From assembly GCA_016935315.1 (NCBI GenBank), contig JAFGRD010000141.1:76616-111288 (forward strand): a stretch of DNA of 34,673 nt. The letters run 5' to 3'. Each line of letters begins with the position of its first letter. The first letter of the stretch is position 1. The notes under the pieces were generated by a model. The model made no database searches and had not been told where the DNA came from. It saw only the letters and a list, made by a program, of their open reading frames with translations. Of this stretch, positions 1-8,100 are shown piece after piece. A program made the translations under genes and the position numbers. The DNA is from Pirellulales bacterium (GTDB lineage Bacteria; Planctomycetota; Planctomycetia; Pirellulales; Thermoguttaceae).

Positions 1-845
1 TCGCGCTGCACGCCCTGGCGGGAAACGTCGGCCCCGTGTGCGTGCTCACTGGCCACCACCTTGTCCAACTCGTCGACGAAGATGATCCCCAGGTTCTCGG
101 CGAGCTCGATCGCCGTGCTCTGCACCTTCTCCTGATTGACCAGGTTGTCGCACTCGTGCTCGAACAGCACTCGGCGGGCCTCGCTGACGGTCATCTCGCG
201 GCGGGTGGTGCTGCGCGGGAGAATCTTCTCAAACATCCCCTGCAAGTCCACGTCCATCTGCTCCATGCCGATCCCGGTAAACATCATCGGCGTGGCCTTC
301 TGCTCCAACTGGATCTCGACCTTTCGCTGGTCCATCTCGCCGGAAGCCAGCATCGCCCGCATCTTGTCCCGCGTGCGCTCGAAACGCTCGGGCGAATCGG
401 GGCTCTCGGGCGAGGCGTCGAAGGCCGGCGGCGTGGGCAGCAGCAGATCCAGCAGCCGTTGCTCTACGCGACGGCGGGCTTCCTCCTCCACCTTGGCCCG
501 CTCCTGCTCGTGAACCAGCCCGATCCCGTTCTCCACGAGTTCGCGAACCATGCTCTCCACGTCCCGCCCAAAATAGCCGACTTCCGTGTACTTCGTGGCC
601 TCGACCTTGATGAACGGGGCCTCGGTCAGGTGGGCCAGGCGCCGGGCGATCTCCGTCTTGCCCACCCCCGTGGGGCCAATCATCAGGATGTTCTTCGGTG
701 CCACCTCTTGCCGCATCTCGTCGTCTAGCTGCTGTCGCCGCCACCGGTTGCGCACGGCGATGGCCACCGCCCGCTTGGCGTCGTCTTGACCGACGATGTG
801 ACGGTCCAGCTCCGCGACAATCTGCCGAGGGGTCAACTCTCGCAC
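1..845 (-). CDS. hslU: HslU, ATPase subunit of the HslVU protease (partial, C-terminus beyond window)
   Basis: AAA+ unfoldase that recognises cytoplasmic protein substrates and threads them into the HslV peptidase. The 281 visible residues start from a GTG at 843-845 ([19 protein letters not shown], the usual HslU N-terminus). The Walker A motif GPTGVGKT lies at residues 57-64. Walker B is FVDELDK near residues 256-262, followed by [11 protein letters not shown], typical of HslU. The I-domain between the two motifs has the expected length. The stop codon lies left of position 1, so the C-terminal sensor and HslV-binding tail cannot be seen. The GTG start sits inside the 3' end of hslV (13-nt overlap), which implies translational coupling. 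Identification is secure. Confidence 0.97.
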   Translation of the reverse strand, partial: MRELTPRQIVAELDRHIVGQDDAKRAVAIAVRNRWRRQQLDDEMRQEVAPKNILMIGPTGVGKTEIARRLAHLTEAPFIKVEATKYTEVGYFGRDVESMVRELVENGIGLVHEQERAKVEEEARRRVEQRLLDLLLPTPPAFDASPESPDSPERFERTRDKMRAMLASGEMDQRKVEIQLEQKATPMMFTGIGMEQMDVDLQGMFEKILPRSTTRREMTVSEARRVLFEHECDNLVNQEKVQSTAIELAENLGIIFVDELDKVVASEHAHGADVSRQGVQR

Positions 846-1375
846 GCCAGCTCCTCCACCACGATGTTCGTGTTCGTATAGACGTCGATGCCGGCGGCGA
901 TCTCCAGCGCCGCGCGAACGATCTCGGCCGCTCCCAGAGTGCTGTGGGCACAAAGGGCCCGGCCGGCGGCCACTGCGTAGTTGCCGCCGGAGCCGATCCC
1001 CAGAACACCGTCGGTCGGCTGAATCACATCGCCGTTGCCGGTGACCAGCAGGGTGTGTCGGGCGTCGACCACCGCCAGAAGGGCCTCCAGTCGCCGCAGC
1101 ACGCGGTCGGTTCGCCATTCCTTGGCCAGTTCGGTCGCCGCGCGGGGAACGTTCGACGGATAGTCCTTCAACTTGGCCTCGAATCGCTCGAGCAGGGCAA
1201 ACGCGTCGGCGCTGGAGCCGGCGAAACCCGTCATGACCTTGCCGTCCATCAGCCGGCGGATCTTGTTCGAGTCGGCCTTCATGATCGACTCGCCGACGGT
1301 CACTTGGCCATCGCCTCCCATGGCGACGACCCCCTGGTGCCGCACGGTCAGAATGGTTGTCGAGTGCGTCCTCAT
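833..1375 (-). CDS. hslV: HslV, peptidase subunit of the HslVU protease
   Basis: Threonine peptidase of the proteasome beta-subunit type that forms the double-hexamer core of HslVU. The ATG at 1373-1375 gives 180 residues, the normal family length. A reading frame continues upstream but shows no family similarity. The protein begins [15 protein letters not shown]. In E. coli the mature enzyme begins TTIVSVRR, so a short pro-segment MRTHS should be removed to expose Thr6. GGDGQVTVG and the [10 protein letters not shown] segment are typical HslV blocks. A GGTGG-like ribosome site lies just before the ATG. It is the first gene of the hslVU operon and overlaps hslU by 13 nt. No heat-shock operator of the CIRCE type is visible upstream. 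Confidence 0.97.
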   Translation of the reverse strand: MRTHSTTILTVRHQGVVAMGGDGQVTVGESIMKADSNKIRRLMDGKVMTGFAGSSADAFALLERFEAKLKDYPSNVPRAATELAKEWRTDRVLRRLEALLAVVDARHTLLVTGNGDVIQPTDGVLGIGSGGNYAVAAGRALCAHSTLGAAEIVRAALEIAAGIDVYTNTNIVVEELACES

Positions 1376-1453
1376 CGCGTCCCACCGCCTGATTCTTGGT
1401 TGACGTTTGCCCCGTCGATGCGCCAAGGCGGCCCAACGGGAGCCCGTTTTCTT

Positions 1454-1503
1454 CCGGCCCGCCGTTGGTTGGCCTCGGTCACCTGCAATGCAAACATCAA
1501 TAG
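1454..1503 (-). repeat. 50-nt degenerate element, copy 1 (upstream of hslV)
   Basis: Read on the minus strand it begins CTATTGATGTTTGCA and ends CCAACGGCGGGCCGG. It aligns without gaps to 5017-5066, with about 35 of 50 positions identical by hand count. It ends 79 nt before the hslV start codon, and the second copy sits at nearly the same distance from its gene. It could be a shared regulatory or leader element, or a decayed dispersed repeat. Confidence 0.45.
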
Positions 1504-1815
1504 CTTCGGTCAAAACCGACCAATATCGCGGAAAACGACGCAAAGCACCAGAGGCTGCCCTCGAATCGCCGTCGGCCGAGCCTTCGTGGCCGCAGGCCGC
1601 AGCCCGATTCCCTGCTTCCGTGCTGCAACTGCCCACTTCAAAGAACTAGCTTTTTCCCACGTTATGGCCCAGACGCGGGCTAGGTTTTCCCGGTTCCCTG
1701 CCTGATTTCTACTCGTGCTACGCTCCTCCCCCTTTCTGCAGGCCAAGGCCTGCGAGGAAAAATCGGGGGAAGTGGAGTGAATGGCTAAAATACCCAGCTT
1801 AAGGAGATGCACTGA

Positions 1816-1844
1816 TTGAAATCGGCCGCGCGATGGGCTAAGAT
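1816..1844 (+). promoter_or_regulatory. Sigma70-type promoter for the SHD1 protein gene
   Basis: TTGAAA at 1816-1821 and TAAGAT at 1839-1844 with a 17-nt spacer, followed by a leader of about 50 nt. A strong ribosome site (AAAAGGAGGA at 1881-1890) precedes the ATG at 1898. Spacing and hexamers match the housekeeping consensus closely; no experimental support. Confidence 0.5.
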
Positions 1845-1897
1845 AGGCGGTCGATTGATGGTGTTTCTCGATCCTTGCTCAAAAGGAGGACGTTCGA

Positions 1898-2674
1898 ATG
1901 GGACGACGAGGTACTGTGATGTTGGCCGTCTTGGTTGCGGCATTGTTCGTGGCGACCGACTCGGCCTGGGCCTGCAAGTTTCTGGACAATCTATTCAGCC
2001 GTTGTTGTGTCCGCCGTTGCTGCCGGGTGACCTGTTGCACTTATTGCGAGCCGGCGTGCTGCGAGCCGGCAGATGCGACAGCCGTCGAAGCAGCGGTGCC
2101 GGAGGAGTCAGCGCCGGTCGAAGAGCCGGCTAAAGAACCTACCGAGGAACCAGCGGTGGAGCCTCAGCCACCGGTAGTCCCGCCCGCGGAGCCGGCGCCG
2201 CCTGCCGAACCTGCGCCACCTGCCGAGCCTCCCGCGGAGCCAGCACCGCCTGCCGAACCTGCGCCACCTGCCGAGCCTCCCGCAGAGCCAGCGCCGCCTG
2301 CGGAACCTGCGCCACCGGTCGCGCCGCCTGCGCCGCCCGCCGAGCCCGCCCCACCGGCCGAACCGCTTGTGGAGCCTGCCCCGCCGGCCGAACCGCCCGC
2401 AGACATGGCCCCGCCCGCTGAGCCCGCCCCCGCTCCGGCCGAGCCCGATCCGCTCGCCGACCCATTTTCTCACCACAAGCCGAGTGAGACGAGAACGTGG
2501 ACCGACCTCAGCGGCAAGTATCAGGTGGAGGCCGAACTGGTCAGCTTCAATGACGGGGTGGTCCGGCTGAAGCGGTCCGATGGCCGCTGCTGCCGCATCC
2601 TGTTGGGGCAGCTCAGCCTGGCCGACCAGAGCGTTGTCCGGGGGCACGTCGAGTCGATCGCCCAGGTCCGATAG
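1898..2674 (+). CDS. Secreted Cys/Pro-rich protein with C-terminal SHD1-like domain
   Basis: 258 residues starting at an ATG with an ideal GGAGG 8 nt upstream. Residues 1-25 form a signal peptide ending AWA-C, so either signal peptidase I cleavage or an atypical lipobox. A Cys-rich segment (about residues 26-56, with CC pairs and CxxC spacings) follows. Residues 60-185 are a Pro/Glu/Ala low-complexity spacer of PAEPAPP repeats. The last 60 residues (RTWTDLSGKYQVEAELV... ending before SIAQVR) match the SHD1 (SLA1 homology domain 1) pattern, which is common in planctomycete exported proteins. The job of SHD1 in bacteria is not established; an extracytoplasmic protein- or wall-binding role is inference. 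The Pro-rich part contains three 48-nt tandem repeats. It stands alone under its own promoter. Confidence 0.85.
   Translation: MGRRGTVMLAVLVAALFVATDSAWACKFLDNLFSRCCVRRCCRVTCCTYCEPACCEPADATAVEAAVPEESAPVEEPAKEPTEEPAVEPQPPVVPPAEPAPPAEPAPPAEPPAEPAPPAEPAPPAEPPAEPAPPAEPAPPVAPPAPPAEPAPPAEPLVEPAPPAEPPADMAPPAEPAPAPAEPDPLADPFSHHKPSETRTWTDLSGKYQVEAELVSFNDGVVRLKRSDGRCCRILLGQLSLADQSVVRGHVESIAQVR
2183..2326 (+). repeat. Three in-frame 48-nt tandem repeats in the Pro-rich spacer
   Basis: Units at 2183-2230, 2231-2278 and 2279-2326 each encode the 16-residue block PAEPAPPAEPAPPAEP, the last unit with changes at its 3' end. The first two units are almost identical at the DNA level, implying recent duplication or slippage, so length may vary between strains. 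Confidence 0.85.
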
Positions 2675-2723
2675 CCGGGGCGAAGCCGGGGCGTCGTGAA
2701 AACCGGGTTTGCCGAAGCCATGG

Positions 2724-2752
2724 CTCCGGCGCGGAGAGATTCTGCGCCGGAG
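2724..2752. repeat. 9-bp inverted repeat downstream of the SHD1 gene
   Basis: CTCCGGCGC (2724-2732) and GCGCCGGAG (2744-2752) form a perfect 9-bp stem with an 11-nt loop about 50 nt after the SHD1 stop codon. It could end that transcript, although no T-run follows. It is part of a palindrome-rich stretch with the element at 2771-2820. Confidence 0.55.
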
Positions 2753-2770
2753 TCGTCCCGGCTGCCGGTC

Positions 2771-2820
2771 CCAGGGACTCGCGAAAGAGCACGTCATCTC
2801 GTGCTTCCGGGAGTCCTTGG
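2771..2820. repeat. Compound palindrome upstream of the isochorismatase-family gene
   Basis: CCAGGGACTC (2771-2780) pairs with GAGTCCTTGG (2811-2820) with one G-T wobble. Inside it, AGCACG (2788-2793) pairs with CGTGCT (2800-2805), giving a long stem interrupted by internal loops. The layout resembles an intergenic palindromic repeat unit. It ends 32 nt before the ATG of the next gene, so it lies in its promoter or leader. Confidence 0.5.
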
Positions 2821-2852
2821 CAGCCGCTCTGCTTTGGTGTACGTTGTCTCGC

Positions 2853-3446
2853 ATGAACGAGCACGATGCCCTCCTGCGTAGCCCCGAAATGATGTCTGTC
2901 GGCGACACGGCGCTGCTGGTCGTCGACGTGCAAGAGCGGCTGGTGCCGGCGATCGCGGATCACCAGCGGGTCGTTTGGAACTGCCGGCGACTGATCGACG
3001 GGGCCGGCGTGCTGGGGATGCCGGTGGTAGCCACCGAGCAATACCCCAAGGGCCTGGGCCCGACGGTGCCCGAGTTGGCACAGCGCCTCGGTGAAATCCC
3101 CTCAAAGCTGACCTTCAGCTGCGGCGGGTGTCCGGAAATCTTCCGGGCGCTGGAGAGCCGCGGGCTCGGCAAGCTGTTGGTCTGCGGGGTCGAGGCCCAC
3201 GTGTGTGTGCAACAGACCGTGCTGGACTTGCTGAGCCACGGCTGGCGCGTCTACGTGGCGGTCGACGCGGTCGGCTCGCGATTCGACATCGACTATCGCA
3301 CGGCGCTGCGGCGCATGGACTCCGCCGGAGCCACGCTGACCACGACCGAGGCCGCGCTGTTCGAGTGGTGCCAGGTGGCCGGAACGCCCGAGTTCAAGCA
3401 GATCAGCCGGTTGGTGCAGGAAGCGAAACCGCAGGTCTCGTCTTGA
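2853..3446 (+). CDS. Isochorismatase-family cysteine hydrolase
   Basis: 197 residues from the ATG at 2853; the frame is open further upstream but that part has no family similarity. Cytoplasmic Rossmann-like hydrolase family that includes isochorismatases, nicotinamidases and YcaC-like enzymes. The catalytic Asp-Lys-Cys triad is visible as D25 (LLVVDVQERL), K85 (PSKLTFSC) and C118 (CGVEAHVCV). Length and motifs fit the small YcaC-like group, whose substrates are mostly unknown. The nicotinamidase metal-binding Asp-His-His set is not evident, so that activity is unlikely. No strong ribosome site is seen. It is convergent with the glycosidase-like gene, with only 37 nt between stop codons. Confidence 0.88.
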   Translation: MNEHDALLRSPEMMSVGDTALLVVDVQERLVPAIADHQRVVWNCRRLIDGAGVLGMPVVATEQYPKGLGPTVPELAQRLGEIPSKLTFSCGGCPEIFRALESRGLGKLLVCGVEAHVCVQQTVLDLLSHGWRVYVAVDAVGSRFDIDYRTALRRMDSAGATLTTTEAALFEWCQVAGTPEFKQISRLVQEAKPQVSS

Positions 3447-3483
3447 CGAGTTCCGAGGGCCTGCCGCTTGCCGCTGCCCTGGT

Positions 3484-4944
3484 TCACTTCGCCGCCGTGA
3501 TGCGCAGCGCCACGTCCTCGGCATACGGCGGGACGGCCAAGACCCGCTTGCCATCGGAGTGCGTGAACGACTCGCGCTGGTCCACGGCGCCGGTCTTGGT
3601 ATTGGTCCATTCGGCGCGATACCGGCCGGCGGGCAGCTTCAGTTCGAGTTGTCTCGCGCCGCTGCCGCGCAGGTAGACCGCGTACTGGCGGCCCGGTTCG
3701 ACCAAGGCACGGGCGGTAACTTTCTCGGGCAGCTTGCCCTGAATCACGCTGTCGTCGGGGGCCATGTTGACGAAATCGAAACCCTCGATGAACTGCTTGA
3801 GGATGGCGAGCTGCCCGCGGAGCGTGGCGCCGCCGCCGCCCGGGGCGTTCGGTTTCGCCGTGCCGGCTTCGTGGTCGGGAGTGAAGGAGTAGTCGAGGTT
3901 GTCGTATACGGCCCCGCCGGCAAGAAGGAAGTCCCAGCCCTCGGCCCGATAGACGAAATCGGAGCTGCCCTTGAAGCCCGTTTCATCGTCGCCGAGGACC
4001 TTCCCCAGGCCGAAGTTCATCGCCACGGTAACCGGCGGCGTGGCATAGTGGAAGTTGAAGACCGAGACGGCCGGGTTGGGGTCTTCAATCTTCCGGGAGC
4101 CGTTTGCGATGTTCTGGGCGATCAGGTGCTTCTGCGCAAAGCCCGCCTCCGTCTCGACAATCGTGGCGATGATCCGATCCTGCCAGGGCCGGGTGACACC
4201 GCCGAAGTAGGGCTCGTTACAGACCTCGTAATAGACGTTGTCGAAGTCCTTCAGCTCGGAGACGATCTTGCGCGTGACCGCCTGGTGGACGGCAACCAGG
4301 TCCTCGTGCTGCAGCGTGTAGACCTCGGTCCGCGCGACCTTGCCCACGCCATTGACGTTGTTCTCCGCCTTCATCGGGCTGAGGTTCCACATACCGTCTT
4401 CGTAAAACGGACAAAACAGCACGAACTCGACGACCACCCCGCGCCGGCCAGCCTGGGCCAGAAAGTCCTTCAGACGCGCGAAGTAGGCGTCGTCCCACCG
4501 GCTCAGGTCGTACTTGTGGCCTCCGCCGGCATATCCCGGCTCGCGGCTGCGGGCCCAAGGGCAACTCAGCCGGCCGGCGGCCGGCGCCAGCGGATTGCCC
4601 CGGATGCCGAACGAGTTGCGGTCTTCGCAGTACACGCCCGAAAAGGTGCGCGTGAGGTTCAGACCCCTCGCCTTCAGCTCGTCGAGATAGGGTTCGTAGT
4701 CGAAATCCAGGTTCAGCACGGCGCCGTAGTGCTCGCCGGAAGTGATCAGAACCGTGGGCCGGTCGCGAAACAGGAAGTAATGAGGATTGTCCGGGTTCAG
4801 CGCAATCGGTTTGGGCGACTGGGCCTTGGCCGGGGAAACAGCCGCCGGGGGCGCGGACGCCGCCATCAGGACCAGCAGACCGAGTGTGGACGACAGCAGG
4901 CGTGCAGCGGGAAGGCGCGGGCAGTTGCAGTGCGAGGCGTGCAT
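3484..4944 (-). CDS. Secreted glycoside-hydrolase-like protein with C-terminal collagen-binding-like domain
   Basis: 486 residues from the ATG at 4942-4944, which has GGAG 8 nt upstream. An in-frame ATG at 4983 lacks a ribosome site and would delay the signal peptide. The N-terminus is a signal peptide ending near AKAQ. A TIM-barrel-like region follows (PHYFLFRDRPTVLITSGEHY, YLDELKARGLNLTRTF), resembling cellulase/DUF4038 enzymes. EVCNEP supplies the probable acid/base Glu244, and a DDETG segment a possible nucleophile Glu321. The last 90 residues (GRQYAVYLRGSG, LPAGRYRAEWTNTKTG, PPYAEDVALRI) resemble the putative collagen-binding domain often fused to these enzymes. Role: hydrolysis of an unidentified extracellular polysaccharide. 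Substrate cannot be read from sequence. Confidence 0.82.
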   Translation of the reverse strand: MHASHCNCPRLPAARLLSSTLGLLVLMAASAPPAAVSPAKAQSPKPIALNPDNPHYFLFRDRPTVLITSGEHYGAVLNLDFDYEPYLDELKARGLNLTRTFSGVYCEDRNSFGIRGNPLAPAAGRLSCPWARSREPGYAGGGHKYDLSRWDDAYFARLKDFLAQAGRRGVVVEFVLFCPFYEDGMWNLSPMKAENNVNGVGKVARTEVYTLQHEDLVAVHQAVTRKIVSELKDFDNVYYEVCNEPYFGGVTRPWQDRIIATIVETEAGFAQKHLIAQNIANGSRKIEDPNPAVSVFNFHYATPPVTVAMNFGLGKVLGDDETGFKGSSDFVYRAEGWDFLLAGGAVYDNLDYSFTPDHEAGTAKPNAPGGGGATLRGQLAILKQFIEGFDFVNMAPDDSVIQGKLPEKVTARALVEPGRQYAVYLRGSGARQLELKLPAGRYRAEWTNTKTGAVDQRESFTHSDGKRVLAVPPYAEDVALRITAAK

Positions 4945-5016
4945 GGCAGGAGCTCCCAGGTTTCTTGATGTGTGCATTGACAACGATCAAGGCCGATCGG
5001 CGGGAGGCCGGAAGAG

Positions 5017-5066
5017 CCGGGCCCCCGTTGGTCACCCTCGCGCATTGACTGTGCAAACGTCGATAG
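5017..5066 (-). repeat. 50-nt degenerate element, copy 2 (upstream of the glycosidase gene)
   Basis: Minus-strand sequence CTATCGACGTTTGCA through CCAACGGGGGCCCGG, aligned without gaps to 1454-1503. The best blocks are the first 15 nt (13 identical) and the CCAACGG block. It ends 73 nt before the start codon at 4944, close to the 79 nt seen for hslV. Confidence 0.45.
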
Positions 5067-5162
5067 GAGATTCCCCTCCAGCGTATGCGGCCGTGTGCGA
5101 GGCTGCAAGGGACGATGGGATGCGAAGCCGGCATCTTTGCCGGCGCGTGCAGCCTCCGGCGG

Positions 5163-8100
5163 CTACCTGCCCCGCCCTCCGCCGCCTCGCCCTCCGCCGC
5201 CGGGTCCCCCGCCGCCGGGTCCCCCGCCGCCGCCTTCCATCCGCCGCCGCATCATATCCATGAAGAACGCCCGGCGGTCGTCGGTCGCCGAGGAGCCGCC
5301 TCGCGTAGATCCGCTCGTCGGCCCGCGATAAGAGGAGGTCGTCGACGAGCCGGATCCGCCACTTCGGCCTGACGACCTGTTGAACTGGACGGCATCGCCC
5401 ATCATCGAGTTCAGTGCGCGCTGCACCGCCTCGGGGCTTGCCGTGCGGAGCGTAACCACCTGCATCGCCTGGCTGGTTTCGGTCGCCGCGACGTCGAGTC
5501 GCGTGATCAGTTGCTCGACCTCCGTCAGCAGGGGTTCGGGTGCCGCGACAATGAGTGAATTGCTCCGGACGTCGATGCCGATCGACATCTTCTGCTGCTC
5601 TTCACGCTGGCTGCGGGTGTTGCCGCTGCCGCCCCGGTTGCCGCGAAGCAACCGCATCAGGTCCTCCGGTGACGGCGCCCGGCCGCCACCGCCGCCTTGC
5701 GAGCTGGCGACCATCCGGTCTTGGTACACCTGCCTGAGGATGCCGGCGATTTCGTCGGCCTGGGTATTGAACACGGGGATCATCTTGGCCTTCGGCACGA
5801 CCAACACGTCCTCGGGGCTCCCCTTCTGATCGAGGATCTTCAAGACCTGCTCGATCATGTCGAGGTCGATCGGATTGGCCTGGACGACCAACGCATTGAG
5901 GCGCGAGTCGGGCGTGATCTTGATGGCGCCGGTCGGCGCGATCGTGCTGCCGCCACCCAACCCCAACAACGCGCCCATGATGCCGTCGCCCAGCGCGGCG
6001 CCGGCAAGATCTCCGATCAATCCGCCCCCGCCGCCTTGTTCCGTGGCGATGGTCCCGCCGCCGAGGATCTGGTCCAGCGTCTGAGCCACCACGGCCGCCG
6101 TGGCGTGTTTGAGATAGAAGATCGTCAGCTCCGGACCGGCACTAGTCAGATTCTCGGTCAGCGTCGTCAGCAACCGCTCAAACTCGTTGAGAACCTCGAC
6201 ATCCTGACAGGCGATCATCACGCCGCCGGGCCCGGGCGCCACGATGATCGGAGGCGGTTCCGAAGAATCGGCGAAACTCTGCGGCGAGTCCGCCGACGGC
6301 TCCGCCGTGGTCCCAACCGACGGGCCTTCCTCCCCCCATGGATCGACCATCGGCGGTGCATCGCCCCACGGTTCTTGCGACGGCGGCGCGACGGCTGGCC
6401 GCGAGGGCGGCGTGGGGGCTGGCGGCTCAAGAACCGGTGGCTCGACCGCCATCGGCTCGGCGTCCGCTGGCTCGCCCGCCGGCGGTTCATCGGAGGGCGT
6501 TTCGCTCGGCCGCGGCGCTACGGGCTGCGGCTCGGTCGGCGGTGGTTCCATCGGCTGCGATTCGGCCGGCACTGCCGGAGATTCGATCGACTGCGACGCG
6601 AGAAACACACGCGCGCCCCAGACGGCCCTGGTCGAACGGTCGCCCCGGGAACGGTCGTCACCGCGTTCCCACGGCGGTCGGCCGAAAGACGGAGGGCCGC
6701 GGCGCTGCTCCGACTCGTCGCGACGGCCTTCGTTCGATGGCTGGCGGCCGCCCGTCGCTCCCGGCGTGGACCTCCACATCGCAGGCAGGCGCGGGCTGAT
6801 CGCCGGGTCGGTCATGGGCGCCGCCGGCAACATGCCGGAAGAATCGCCGGGTTCGCCGTTTCGCAGGATGGGGGATACGGCCGACGGGGTCACGACACGG
6901 ATGGGATTGCCGCGCATGGTCGGCCAGAGCTTCTGGATTCGATCCAGTGCCGATTGCGCGGCCCGACCCGTCAACGGCAGCATGCGGACGTTACCGGTCC
7001 CGGTCGCGGTGATCGCTGCTTCGCCGGACTCGCCCATTTTTTCCAACAGGTCGCGGATCTGCTGGATCTGGGCCTCCGTCCCGCGGACCAAAAGCTGTCG
7101 GCTGGTCGGATCGGCGTCGACCTTCGGGGCGTTCTTGGCCGCCTTCTCGCCGCTGGCCTCGAACAGCTTGTTGATCGACAGCACGGCCAGTTGGGGATCG
7201 ATCGTCGTCAGATGAATCACCTCGACCTGTTGCGCTTCGCGCTGCATCTGGTCCAGCGTCGCCCGGATCGTGGCGTGCTCGTAGGGCCGGGCCAAGGCGA
7301 CCAGATTGTCGGTCTTCGGATCGAGCGACAGCCGCACGTCAGGCTGGCCCGCCAAGAGCGTCTGTATTACCGCCAGCACCGACGCCGGATCGGCTGAGGT
7401 GATGCTGTAGACCTCCAGTTGCGGCACCTGGTCGATCTGGGGAACGTTGCTCACCCCACCCTGTGGCGGCACGTCGACCAGCTTGAGGATGTCTTCCAGC
7501 CGCTTGATCGCTTCCGGCTTGCCGGTGACCAGCAGGCGGTTGCCCATGGGATCGAGTGCAAAACGGAGCGAGCCGTCGCCGGTGGCGTTGCCGTCTTCGG
7601 GAATATCGAGCAATCGGCGGACTACGGTGAGGACTTCATCCGGCGTGGCATACTTGATGTCGACCGCTTGCATCTGCTCTTCGCCGTGTCCTTCCGGGTC
7701 TTCGATCCGCCGAATAACCGCGCGGATAGCACGCAGTCTGCCGGCCGTTTCGGTTACCAGCACCTGCCGGGACATCGGCAAGGTGACCACGGAGCCCTGC
7801 GGCCCGACGAGTTTGCGAATCTCGTCCTCCACCTCCTCGGAAGTGACGTTTTCGAGTTGGAACAGCACGCTTACCAACTCATACTCGCCCCGGTCGTCGA
7901 GATCCTCCAGCGCAATGGTGGTGACGAAATTCGGCGGAATCCCGTCTTCGAGGTTGATCAGCATTAACATCCGATTGCGGCGGACGAGCGTGTAACCCTT
8001 GGTCAGCAGGACGCTGTTGAGCAAGTCGATGGCCTCGGCGGCCGTGTACTCGCGGCTGTCGGTGTAGTTGAACGTGCCTTGCGGGGCCATGTCGCCCACG

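Larger units (their letters stand above)
1376..1897. other. Divergent intergenic region between hslV and the SHD1 protein gene
   Basis: About 520 nt without a convincing gene. It holds the leader of hslVU on the minus strand, including a 50-nt element at 1454-1503 that recurs at 5017-5066. Other contents are a small inverted repeat TCGGT-CAAA-ACCGA near 1506, a GCAGGCC-AA-GGCCTGC palindrome near 1738-1753, and the promoter and ribosome site of the plus-strand gene at 1898. A 100-codon minus-strand frame across 1510-1812 has no recognisable features and is probably chance. Confidence 0.6.

Noticed and set aside
1510-1812. 100-codon minus-strand frame upstream of hslV
   Set aside because: No ribosome site, no family features, and it overlaps the region expected to hold divergent control signals.
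3437-3450. CTCGTC-TT-GACGAG hairpin over the isochorismatase-family stop codon as a terminator
   Set aside because: The stem is short, the loop has only 2 nt and no T-run follows; the structure may be chance.
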